Shown here piece after piece: positions 8,245-15,390 of a DNA stretch of 25,476 nucleotides. The notes under the pieces were generated by a model. That model worked only from the letters and a program-made list of their open reading frames with translations, had not been told where the DNA came from and made no database searches. A program made the translations under genes and the position numbers. The first letter of the stretch is position 1. Each line of letters opens with the position of its first letter. The stretch comes from a virus: positions 1 to 25,476 of IMG/VR virus record IMGVR_UViG_3300044797_000169. One strand, given 5' to 3'.

Positions 8245-8256
8245 TTTAAATCTCCT

Positions 8257-8700
8257 TTATACAATTCCGAAGAATTTTTGAATGTCCACTAAAGGACGAA
8301 TTACTATATTTACATTCAAAGCTTTAACCGCAGCATTGGATCCGCCAGATACAATAACCAGCATATCGTTTTGCTGAAGTGTAGTTAGCGTGCTGCCAAT
8401 AACTGGTAGACTAAATCCGAACGTTACACTTAGAACTCCAGATGTTCCGAACTCAACTGGAGAAAACGAAGTGCCAAGTACAAAATTAGTATAACCAGTG
8501 CCGACAATAAATCTTTGAACCGATAATGTATAAACTGGAGTTCCGGATAAACCATTTGCTGTGATCTGGATTGCATCCACAGAACATGCGCTAGGCATTG
8601 TTCCCATGATTGCTGTAGTTCCAGTTGTGAACGGAGCCTGATCCCAATTTATAAATTGACGTTTTTGTGATGCATCTAAATCTCTATTAATTATAGGCAT
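8257..8700 (-). CDS. probable capsid decoration protein, copy 1
   Basis: This is a 147-aa strand-rich protein, paralogous to the 154-aa protein that follows it. Shared landmarks are the N-terminal INRDLDASQ-type motif, RFIVGTG, NFVLGTS, FGTSGVLSV and NDML. The two are clearly diverged, so the duplication is not recent. AAGGAGAG stands six bases before the ATG, and the start overlaps the end of the preceding gene by ten bases. It sits two genes after the major capsid protein and before the intrinsic terminator, in the block expected to be most expressed. Decoration or head-fibre function is inferred from position, composition and duplication; no enzyme motif is present. Confidence 0.68.
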   Translation of the reverse strand: MPIINRDLDASQKRQFINWDQAPFTTGTTAIMGTMPSACSVDAIQITANGLSGTPVYTLSVQRFIVGTGYTNFVLGTSFSPVEFGTSGVLSVTFGFSLPVIGSTLTTLQQNDMLVIVSGGSNAAVKALNVNIVIRPLVDIQKFFGIV

Positions 8701-9140
8701 TTTTCTCTCCTTTTTTCTTTTTTAGACATGTTAGCCGTTCTTATATCGGAGAAAGTTTTCTTAAAGTGTGGGTACATTTCTGCAACCCCAGCCTCTATTT
8801 TATTTTTTACGTCCCTATTTCTGGATGCTTCATGCTTTTCATGTTGATCAATTACATCTTCAACAACACTTCTATTCCAATTATCCATCTGTTGGATTCG
8901 TTGGATGATAGGCATGTAACCCCAGTCGACAGCCTCACCGTGAGGTGACCAATCGTGGGTGAGAGTAAATATTAAATAAGGCGCAGAACGAGCAACCCAA
9001 AGAGATTGCTCCCCTAAATCAAAAAGCTCCCATCGCTTGCTGTTGCGAAAAACGCAGAGCTTACCCATACTGTTTTTTTCGCAGTATAGTTCACGATCGT
9101 AATTTTTTAGATGTTCGGTTAATTGAGCTGCGCGTCCCAC
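8691..9140 (-). CDS. conserved phage protein downstream of major capsid gene
   Basis: I place the start at the GTG at 9138-9140, which has GGGGGA eight bases upstream and lies just after the capsid stop; the frame is open further upstream, but that would overlap 150 bases of the capsid gene. The 149-aa product has a strand-rich first half (LYCEKNSMGKLCVFRNSKRWELFDLGEQSLWVARS), then FTLTHDWSPHGEAVDWGYMP (about residues 75-95), and a charged helical C-terminus. The HDWSPHGEAVDWG-type motif followed by MPIIQRIQQMDNW resembles a family often seen next to phage capsid genes, but I know no defined function for it. The ending KKEKRREK is strongly basic. Confidence 0.62.
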   Translation of the reverse strand: MGRAAQLTEHLKNYDRELYCEKNSMGKLCVFRNSKRWELFDLGEQSLWVARSAPYLIFTLTHDWSPHGEAVDWGYMPIIQRIQQMDNWNRSVVEDVIDQHEKHEASRNRDVKNKIEAGVAEMYPHFKKTFSDIRTANMSKKEKRREKCL

Positions 9141-9162
9141 TTTAAAAATCCCCCAAAAATAA

Positions 9163-10395
9163 TTACGGACTAACAAAGCCTTGAAGAACTCCGCACGCTG
9201 CAGGTTGTTCATTGAAAAGGTTTGTAAAGTGCCGAATACGAACTTCGAATTGATCCACATCCGTTTGTGCGATGTACATCGATCCCGTTTCGTCCGCGAA
9301 TTCCATAGCTGCAAGCTCATACATTTTCAAAACTTGAGCCGGTAAGAATGCCATTTTCAAACTCATGTCTTTATCTGGCACCATTGGAACGCCATTGAAA
9401 TCCATGTAGAATTGACCTTTTTTACCGAACGTTCCATCACCCTCAACGGTATTTGCATAGCGTTTATCTGGAGTGAGAAGTTTTTGATAATAACGAAGAC
9501 CTGTAAAATCGCAAAAATTTGCGTTGTACATGTTTACGTTACCGCGTCTTAAGCCTTCATTGTAAGGCGTCTGCATAGCATCGATCGACAAAATAGGATT
9601 TGTAGTAGTCGATACGTCAGTCACGTTACCTTGATAAGCCAACGCAGTAGATCTGTTTACACCGTAAACTGTCGTAGTCCCACCGTCTAATGCATAAAAC
9701 AAACCTTGTATTTCGTTTTGGTTTGAACCAGAGCGAATAAGGATGTTATTTGCACTCGCAGTTACAGGTTGATTTACTACCAATGTAGCCGTGTTAGATG
9801 CAGGAGTTGTTACAGTAAATGAAACTACTGTAATACCAGCTTGGATGATGTTGAAGTTAGTATCGATAATATCGAACTGAGATCCGACATCGAGATACTT
9901 TAATGCTGGCTCTGCAGTCGTGCGACCTTGAATGGAAAGTGAAGTTGAAGCAACCGCGGCTGAAGCCATCGTTGCAAGATCACCACGACCAGTCCAAGAA
10001 AGCTGACGAGAAACCTCAGTCTTAAGATCAAGATAACCTTGCTCAAGCTCGTATCCAGCTGATCTGACAAAGCTTCCGATGTCAGATTGCGAGGATTTGA
10101 TCATTGGGCCAGTTAGGCCGAATCTCAAATAATTAAATTTCGCAGATATCGTGGCTTGCACGACACCTTGTCTGCTGATCTGCGGTAATACACCGCCGTC
10201 AGAAGTCGCTCCAACGCCTTGGTTGCGAACCGTTCTGATTGCGCGAACTACTTGAAATCCGCTCCATCCTTCTTTTACTTTTTCACAAGCGCGATATATC
10301 GGCACATCTTCATTAATAGCGTCGATAATCGGACCTTGATAAAAGTTTTTAAGCTCGGCAAACCCGGAGGTTATGCCCTGAAATAAATTTGCCAT
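9163..10395 (-). CDS. major capsid protein (HK97-fold type)
   Basis: This 410-aa protein has the size, composition and place of a major capsid protein: after the scaffold, before decoration-like genes. The N-terminus (LFQGITSGFAELKNFYQG) is followed by VVRAIRTVRNQGVGATSDGG and a long central helix-like segment (GYELEQGYLDLKTEVSRQLSW, about residues 108-128) that would fit the HK97 spine helix. A beta-rich insertion follows (about residues 165-235). The C-terminus holds AFLPAQVLKMYELAAMEFAD and ends VLQGFVSP. GGGGGAATTTTAA precedes the ATG. No protease gene is visible, so the scaffold is probably released rather than cleaved. The assignment rests on context and general features rather than a recognised signature. 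Confidence 0.8.
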   Translation of the reverse strand: MANLFQGITSGFAELKNFYQGPIIDAINEDVPIYRACEKVKEGWSGFQVVRAIRTVRNQGVGATSDGGVLPQISRQGVVQATISAKFNYLRFGLTGPMIKSSQSDIGSFVRSAGYELEQGYLDLKTEVSRQLSWTGRGDLATMASAAVASTSLSIQGRTTAEPALKYLDVGSQFDIIDTNFNIIQAGITVVSFTVTTPASNTATLVVNQPVTASANNILIRSGSNQNEIQGLFYALDGGTTTVYGVNRSTALAYQGNVTDVSTTTNPILSIDAMQTPYNEGLRRGNVNMYNANFCDFTGLRYYQKLLTPDKRYANTVEGDGTFGKKGQFYMDFNGVPMVPDKDMSLKMAFLPAQVLKMYELAAMEFADETGSMYIAQTDVDQFEVRIRHFTNLFNEQPAACGVLQGFVSP

Positions 10396-10416
10396 TTAAA
10401 ATTCCCCCAAAATAAA

Positions 10417-11310
10417 TCAACGCTTCGAAAGCTGGGCAGCCGCAAATTTAGTCACGTCACTCAAGTTTTTAAACTTGTGAGGCGCTCTGCCAACTGCACT
10501 TCCGCCTGTTGCGACATCTTTCGATTTAGCGTTCGTTTCTGTTTGTTTTTTAACCATCGTTGAATATTCATCTTTGAATCGTTGCCGAATTTCTTGATCA
10601 ACCGATTTGAAAGTCTTCTCCCAAATACCTTGAGGTAAACGCGCTTGAGGGTCTTGCTCGAGCATTTGATTATATGCTTCATAGACTCTTCCGATCACTA
10701 GCTCTGGAATTGCTTTTGGGTATTTGGTTTTTAAGCCATCAACCTGCTTAGTGATCTCGTTTGTATTTTTAGCAATCTCTTGGTCGTTGTAAAACTTCTC
10801 CAAACGGTTAATCTTGTTTTCCATCTGCAACTGTTCATAAGACGGACCTTGCTGTTGAGTATTAATGCTCTGAGTATTTGAAAGCGCCTGTTGTAAATAC
10901 GCATGGTATTTATCAGGATACGTTTTCATATAAAGGAGCGCTCTACTCGCTATCTCTTTTGGATTTTCGAGAACCCATTTCAAGTCAGCCTCATAGTTAG
11001 ATTGAAACTTTTGGTCTTCAGCCAATGTTTTTTGCTGAGCTTCAAAAGCCTTTCTTTCTTCAGCTAACTTTTGCGATTTCTTCGTATAATCCTGTTGAAA
11101 TGCAAAGCCCTTTTTCAAGTCATCGACGGTAAGATCTTTGCCCTGAAACTTAAATTTACCAAGCTTCTCGAGTTCGTAAATCTCTTGTTGAGTCTGAAAA
11201 TCAGACTGAGATTCACGATTGTTCGATTCACTTGAACTGTTATCTGTATCAGCTTGGGTAAGCGAATCACTGCCGGAATCGGCAGTGTTCAAACTGGTAT
11301 CCATATCCAT
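10417..11310 (-). CDS. capsid scaffolding protein
   Basis: This is a 297-aa, highly charged, helical protein. An acidic, Ser/Asp-rich N-terminus (residues 1-45) leads to the short strand motif GKFKFQGKDLTVDDLKKG seen near the start of many phage scaffolds, then long Gln/Lys/Glu-rich coiled coil (KKSQKLAEERKAFEAQQKTLAED, about residues 76-98) and a basic C-terminus (KFKNLSDVTKFAAAQLSKR) fit for binding coat protein. It lies between the portal/acidic genes and the major capsid gene, the standard scaffold place. GGAG precedes the ATG, and a small hairpin lies directly upstream of that. Scaffolds direct procapsid assembly and leave before maturation. Confidence 0.82.
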   Translation of the reverse strand: MDMDTSLNTADSGSDSLTQADTDNSSSESNNRESQSDFQTQQEIYELEKLGKFKFQGKDLTVDDLKKGFAFQQDYTKKSQKLAEERKAFEAQQKTLAEDQKFQSNYEADLKWVLENPKEIASRALLYMKTYPDKYHAYLQQALSNTQSINTQQQGPSYEQLQMENKINRLEKFYNDQEIAKNTNEITKQVDGLKTKYPKAIPELVIGRVYEAYNQMLEQDPQARLPQGIWEKTFKSVDQEIRQRFKDEYSTMVKKQTETNAKSKDVATGGSAVGRAPHKFKNLSDVTKFAAAQLSKR

Positions 11311-11324
11311 TCTAAAACTCCATG

Positions 11325-11341
11325 ACCACTAGTTATGTGGT
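11325..11341 (-). promoter_or_regulatory. leader hairpin before the scaffold/capsid genes
   Basis: In the 57-base gap before the scaffold gene, the minus strand has a 5-bp stem ACCAC/GTGGT with a 7-base loop, ending about four bases before the GGAG ribosome site. It has no T-run, so it is not a terminator. It could be an mRNA-stabilising or processing hairpin at the head of the capsid genes. I could not identify a convincing -35/-10 pair here. Confidence 0.35.
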
Positions 11342-11367
11342 AAATGAATGTTATTTATATTTTAGTA

Positions 11368-11895
11368 CTAAAAACCTTTTTTACGTTTCTCAATTGCTGC
11401 CATTTTTTCTTTCATCGATCCAGCAGCTCTCTCATGAAGGCTCATTGCTCCACGACCAACATGTTTGCCACTCATATGCTTCATAAAGTTTGGTGCAATA
11501 CCGTGCTTTGAAACCATTTGAGCGTCGCCGTCTTTTAGCGCAGCTTCGGTATCAGCTTGTTTCGTCATAATATGATCTTTCATTTCATCCGGAGAAATAT
11601 CGCTTCCAGGATGAGTGTCCTCTTCATCTCGAAGCATGTGCGCCTCTTCGATACCTTTGCCTGGATCCTCTCCAATTTCCGGAGCAAGACCTGCGACTTT
11701 ATCACCATGATCTTCATCCTCGCCCATAGTCTCATCTTTAATTCCATGAGCGTCTTTAGGTTGAGGAGCTCCGTCTTCTTTCATGTTGTCTGCAATTCCG
11801 TCTTTGCCATAACCTTTGGCTTCGTCAGACTCTGGACCTCGCTTTTGTTTTTCCTCTTCGTATTTCTTTTTTAGTGCTTCCTTTAAATGATTCAT
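11368..11895 (-). CDS. acidic hypothetical protein between portal and scaffold
   Basis: This is a 175-aa very charged protein. The N-terminus is basic/helical (MNHLKEALKKKYEEEKQKRG). Residues about 20-110 are Asp/Glu/Gly-rich and probably disordered (GEDEDHGDKVAGLAPEIGED, DEEDTHPGSDISPDEMKDH). The C-terminal 45 residues are basic and helical (GRGAMSLHERAAGSMKEKMAAIEKRKKGF). There is no known domain. Its place between portal and scaffold, and its charge pattern, would fit a scaffold co-factor, a portal-scaffold linker or a minor head protein, but no motif decides between them. Confidence 0.62.
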   Translation of the reverse strand: MNHLKEALKKKYEEEKQKRGPESDEAKGYGKDGIADNMKEDGAPQPKDAHGIKDETMGEDEDHGDKVAGLAPEIGEDPGKGIEEAHMLRDEEDTHPGSDISPDEMKDHIMTKQADTEAALKDGDAQMVSKHGIAPNFMKHMSGKHVGRGAMSLHERAAGSMKEKMAAIEKRKKGF

Positions 11896-11907
11896 TTTTT
11901 TCCCTCT

Positions 11908-14025
11908 TTAAGCTGGTTGTTGCATTACTGGAGCGCCTTGGCTGTCTAGCTGAGGCGGTTGCTGTGGCGGTTGTCCTGCATTCTGCGGCGATCCAGGATG
12001 CATTTGATCTATTGTTTGTTGTGTTTTTTGCATCGCTAATGGAGCCATCTTCAAAGCATTTTCAGCCTGCATCTTCTGTTGTGCGAGTGCTGGATTTGCC
12101 AAATCAGCTAAAGCGTTAAGATGCCATTCCATTACGTACATAAATATCTTTTGAGATTCTGGAGTCATTAAATTAAACTTATCTTGTTTACGGTATTGAT
12201 TCATCTCTTGAAGGTGAACAACATGGTTATCGAATTGGTTGAGTTGAGGCATGTCACCTTGCTCAATTGCAGCGATTGCTTTTTTAACTTGAGCTTGATC
12301 TAAAGCCTGATCTTTCCACATCTCTTCTCGATCCCCGTACTCCATCATCTTCAGAACTTTCATTCTGACTTTATCATCCGCTGGATTACCGAGAAGTCCT
12401 GATTGCCAAGCCTGCATGATGTCTTGATTGCGTAAGACTTTACTGGACGGAGCAGTAGAGCCAGGTACAACGATAACGTCAAAATTCTCACCAATATCTT
12501 CGCCAACGAATTCTTTGACAGTATATTCAAGACCTTCTCCAGCGATCTTAAGCATCCGAGGCATGACATAATTTTTATGCGCATACTTCAAAATGCACTG
12601 ACCAACTTTGGCAAAACCAATTTCGTTTCTAGAAGTTTGAACTCCCATGCGAGTTTGATCTTGTTCTTGAAGCATTTGAATTCCAGCTGCTGGAATAGAT
12701 GCTGACGGCAAAACGCCGCGAGAGACTTGGTTAATCCCAGATATGAAATCAAACTCTGAATTCTGCGTATCAAGGTCTTTGTAAACATACGGCGGAACTT
12801 GAGGCACCGCTAATGCCGTTGGAGGCGGAGCATTCGGAACAGGCGTATATTCTAAAATCTCACCCGAATCATTATTCAAAGCCTCTTCAATAAGCTCAGA
12901 TCCACGAGCCATTAAATATTTGCCGCCTAAAGTTTTACGGATCCAATCTGCGACTTTTGTTCTTGTAATATTGTATTGATCTTGGAGCGGTCTAAGGTGC
13001 GTAATGACAGCTTCAGAACTATAACGATCGCCAATAATAATATCGTCAAACTTGATGATATCAAACTGACCAATAGGAAGCTCTTTGTTTTCAAGTAAGA
13101 TCCCACTGGCTATTACACACATTCGACCTCTTGGATGCTTTTCAGATCTTTTTTCGTAGTAAACAATTTCTATTGCAGAGTCTCTAGCTTGATCCTGAGT
13201 TTGAGCTCCAGTAATACCAACCGCTGTTAACGCATTAGTTTTCATGTCGTAAAGATTAGAAATGAGCCAAGTCTGCTCTTCTTTAACTGCGTTACCACGC
13301 TCATAATGATTTCTAAAATATTCGAGTTTTCTTGTCTTTGCCTTGATAACGTATTGAGCTTCCTCAATATTTTTAGCCAATGGATCCGGATAAACATTCA
13401 AACAATTTAAAACTTCAATCCTAATGTCACCTTCATATCCAGCTGGCTCACCAGTTTCTGGATCAACCATTGGTTTTCCAAGTGTCGGATCCCAAGTCAC
13501 CTGAAGATATGCGTGCCCACCTTGCATCGTAGACATGATTAAGTTTTGTCTGATCTCTGTGAATTTTTGTTTGTCAAAAACATCTTCAATAATCTGCACA
13601 CCAAGTTTAGCGGCATCTTTATCGTCTTGAGAGTTAGATTCAGGACGAACATCATACATGGGTGCTGACTGAGTTAAGCGAGCCAAACGATTCTGAACTG
13701 TGGCTAATATTTTATTTACTTTAAAACGAGATCTAGTGACTTTTCTCTTCGGATCCATGTTTTTAAACATCCGATAAGTCGAGTCGTAGTAAACACCGTC
13801 AAAACCCATGAGATATGCAACATTGGTCAGATAAATTCCCTCGATCGCTATTCGAGAGTTGGTCTGTCTAACCATGTCTATTTTTTTCTTAACGTGCTCA
13901 ACTAATTGAAGCTCTTCTAAAGACTGATCACTGGCTTGCTGAATAGGTGGGAGCTCAGCGTTTGGATCGTTATCATCTTGTTGTGAACGCTTGAAAAGCT
14001 TTTCAGTGATATCAGATAATTTCAC
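11908..14025 (-). CDS. portal protein (P22-type)
   Basis: This 705-aa protein has the size and layout of P22-like portals. An N-terminal helical region includes YLMGFDGVYYD, then NKILATVQNRLARLTQSAPMYDV (about residues 103-125), the 'bind and wing' start common to this family. KLGVQIIEDVFDKQKF and GHAYLQVTWDP follow. IRIEVLNCLNVYPDP is the typical 'V-x-x-xVYPDP' motif near residue 207. RYSSEAVITHLRPLQDQYNITRTKV (about residues 338-362) matches the portal stem helix region. The C-terminal about 80 residues are Gln/Pro-rich, like the barrel tail of P22 portals. Twelve copies would form the DNA channel at one capsid vertex. The start overlaps the end of the membrane-protein gene (ATGA). Confidence 0.88.
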   Translation of the reverse strand: MKLSDITEKLFKRSQQDDNDPNAELPPIQQASDQSLEELQLVEHVKKKIDMVRQTNSRIAIEGIYLTNVAYLMGFDGVYYDSTYRMFKNMDPKRKVTRSRFKVNKILATVQNRLARLTQSAPMYDVRPESNSQDDKDAAKLGVQIIEDVFDKQKFTEIRQNLIMSTMQGGHAYLQVTWDPTLGKPMVDPETGEPAGYEGDIRIEVLNCLNVYPDPLAKNIEEAQYVIKAKTRKLEYFRNHYERGNAVKEEQTWLISNLYDMKTNALTAVGITGAQTQDQARDSAIEIVYYEKRSEKHPRGRMCVIASGILLENKELPIGQFDIIKFDDIIIGDRYSSEAVITHLRPLQDQYNITRTKVADWIRKTLGGKYLMARGSELIEEALNNDSGEILEYTPVPNAPPPTALAVPQVPPYVYKDLDTQNSEFDFISGINQVSRGVLPSASIPAAGIQMLQEQDQTRMGVQTSRNEIGFAKVGQCILKYAHKNYVMPRMLKIAGEGLEYTVKEFVGEDIGENFDVIVVPGSTAPSSKVLRNQDIMQAWQSGLLGNPADDKVRMKVLKMMEYGDREEMWKDQALDQAQVKKAIAAIEQGDMPQLNQFDNHVVHLQEMNQYRKQDKFNLMTPESQKIFMYVMEWHLNALADLANPALAQQKMQAENALKMAPLAMQKTQQTIDQMHPGSPQNAGQPPQQPPQLDSQGAPVMQQPA

Positions 14026-14258
14026 AAGCTTGTCCCCAACATTCCATTTAGCTCATCTAGAACTGCATCCGGTTCCACTTCTAGATTTTTTTGCTCTTGG
14101 CTTTTGGGGTAAGCTTTGGCCAGAGTATTCGTCTGAACATATTCAGCGTAGTTTTTAGACATTAATTTGTCAATAAGACGCTGGTTTTGACGACTCCAAA
14201 ACCATGCCTGAAATATATTAAGACCGACTAAAGCCACGGATAACCAAACAAGATCCAT
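14022..14258 (-). CDS. small single-span membrane protein
   Basis: This 78-aa protein has one N-terminal hydrophobic segment (LVWLSVALVGLNIFQAWFW, residues 3-21), followed by a basic, polar, soluble part ending in an acidic helix (EVEPDAVLDELNGMLGTSL). It overlaps both neighbours (TAATG and ATGA), so it is firmly part of the packaging operon between the terminase nuclease and the portal. Similar small one-span proteins occur at this site in other podoviruses. The role is unknown; a membrane-anchored assembly or lysis-related protein are options. Confidence 0.65.
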   Translation of the reverse strand: MDLVWLSVALVGLNIFQAWFWSRQNQRLIDKLMSKNYAEYVQTNTLAKAYPKSQEQKNLEVEPDAVLDELNGMLGTSL

Positions 14259-14614
14259 TATTGTTTAGGCTTTCGAGTGATGTAGTTGTGATAATCATCC
14301 GCACTCATCGCCATTTCTTTTTCAATGATTTCTTTAGTGCCTGGACGAAAGACCCGAACACCTTTGTACATCAAGTATGGAGTCTGCTGGTTGTTCACAA
14401 TAAATCCCCAGAGACGATCTGAGATTGTAACTGACTTCTTTTCCATTCTCGCTCTTGCAAGCTCAACCTCAAACTCATGAGCATCATCAACGATCTTCTC
14501 TACTTCTTTGACCGGAATCAAAGTTACTGGATCAACAGCAGATGGAAGCGTTGGCAAATTACCCATCATCTCTGCGTTGGATAAATCGGATTGTTCTGGC
14601 GCGTGCTTTTTCAT
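14258..14614 (-). CDS. hypothetical 118-aa protein in the packaging operon
   Basis: This is an unrecognised 118-aa protein. Residues about 30-65 form a charged helix (VKEVEKIVDDAHEFEVELARARM), followed by SVTISDRLWGFIVNNQQTPYLMYKGVRVFRPGTKEII, which looks strand-rich, and a basic end (YITRKPKQ). The ATG overlaps the terminase nuclease stop by four bases and the stop overlaps the next ATG by one. No catalytic motif is visible. The tight coupling to terminase nuclease and portal suggests a packaging or head-assembly role, but the sequence itself does not reveal it. Confidence 0.6.
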   Translation of the reverse strand: MKKHAPEQSDLSNAEMMGNLPTLPSAVDPVTLIPVKEVEKIVDDAHEFEVELARARMEKKSVTISDRLWGFIVNNQQTPYLMYKGVRVFRPGTKEIIEKEMAMSADDYHNYITRKPKQ

Positions 14615-15390
14615 TGGTTAAGTCTCCCTAATTTCTTTTGGATGTACCAACGCTCGTAATCAGGATGACCAGGATGCGGTGGAGTTTTCCATTGTTGTTC
14701 TTTTTCTGGTGCGTACTGAATGTATTCAATTGAAGCTAGCGCATCAATAAGGTCATCGTACTTGCCTCGAGGGAACGACAAGAGTTCAAGCTCGAGGTCA
14801 ACAAGTCCTCTCGCAAGAAATAGATGACCCCACTCGAGGCGTGGTACGAGACTTTGTATGCGCATTTGTTTAGTCTTATTATTTGGCGGCGTAATACCCT
14901 TAATAGGCATAATCTTGCCACGCCTTCGCATCTCCTCATCCAAGAAATATAAAAGCGCCTTTTGGTAGGCCACGTCTTCAATTCCAATAACGTTAGGTGC
15001 CAATTGGTCGTAGAGTTTAAAAACCAAATCGATGAGCTCAGTCGGTCGAACTCTGTGGCGTCGAGCGTATTCGACATACCAGTTCTTATCGTGATCCAGA
15101 TGCACAACCACGACGCCCGTATAATCTGAGGTATCAGATTCAGATAAAGCAGGATCAATGAAGACGAAGGTTGTTTTGTTTTTAGGTAAACTTTCATAAT
15201 ATCTAAACCAATTCTTTTTAAAAGTTTGTAGCTCAATCGGAATCACTTCATTTAAATACTGATTCGCAAAAAGATAAGACCCCATGGATCTCTTCTGCTC
15301 TTCTAAAAACTCATGACTTAATTTTTGAGGGAACAATAATGAGCCGTCAGCTCTTATTGCTTTCTCAATGACTACTTCCCATTTGTTCAT
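14611..15390 (-). CDS. terL: terminase large subunit, nuclease domain (separate gene)
   Basis: This 259-aa protein is the C-terminal half of a phage large terminase. Residues 1-51 (NKWEVVIEKAIRADGSLLFP ... LEEQKRSMGSYLFANQYL) are the linker that normally follows the ATPase coupling motif. Residues 75-220 are the RNase H-like nuclease: FVFIDPALSESDTSDYTG (D79), VIGIEDVAYQ (E138) and KYDDLIDALAS (D212, D213, D216) supply the acidic metal-binding residues. It would cut concatemeric DNA during packaging. It has its own GGAG seven bases before the ATG, and its start overlaps the methyltransferase stop. The ATPase half is a separate gene about 2.3 kb upstream (17697-18359). No intein or intron-like extra sequence is seen at its start. 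Confidence 0.9.
   Translation of the reverse strand: MNKWEVVIEKAIRADGSLLFPQKLSHEFLEEQKRSMGSYLFANQYLNEVIPIELQTFKKNWFRYYESLPKNKTTFVFIDPALSESDTSDYTGVVVVHLDHDKNWYVEYARRHRVRPTELIDLVFKLYDQLAPNVIGIEDVAYQKALLYFLDEEMRRRGKIMPIKGITPPNNKTKQMRIQSLVPRLEWGHLFLARGLVDLELELLSFPRGKYDDLIDALASIEYIQYAPEKEQQWKTPPHPGHPDYERWYIQKKLGRLNQ

Noticed and set aside
11360-11373. Palindrome TTTTAGTACTAAAA as operator or terminator
   Set aside because: It is AT-only except for the centre, overlaps the end of the acidic protein gene and has no stable stem; it is noted but not enough for a feature.
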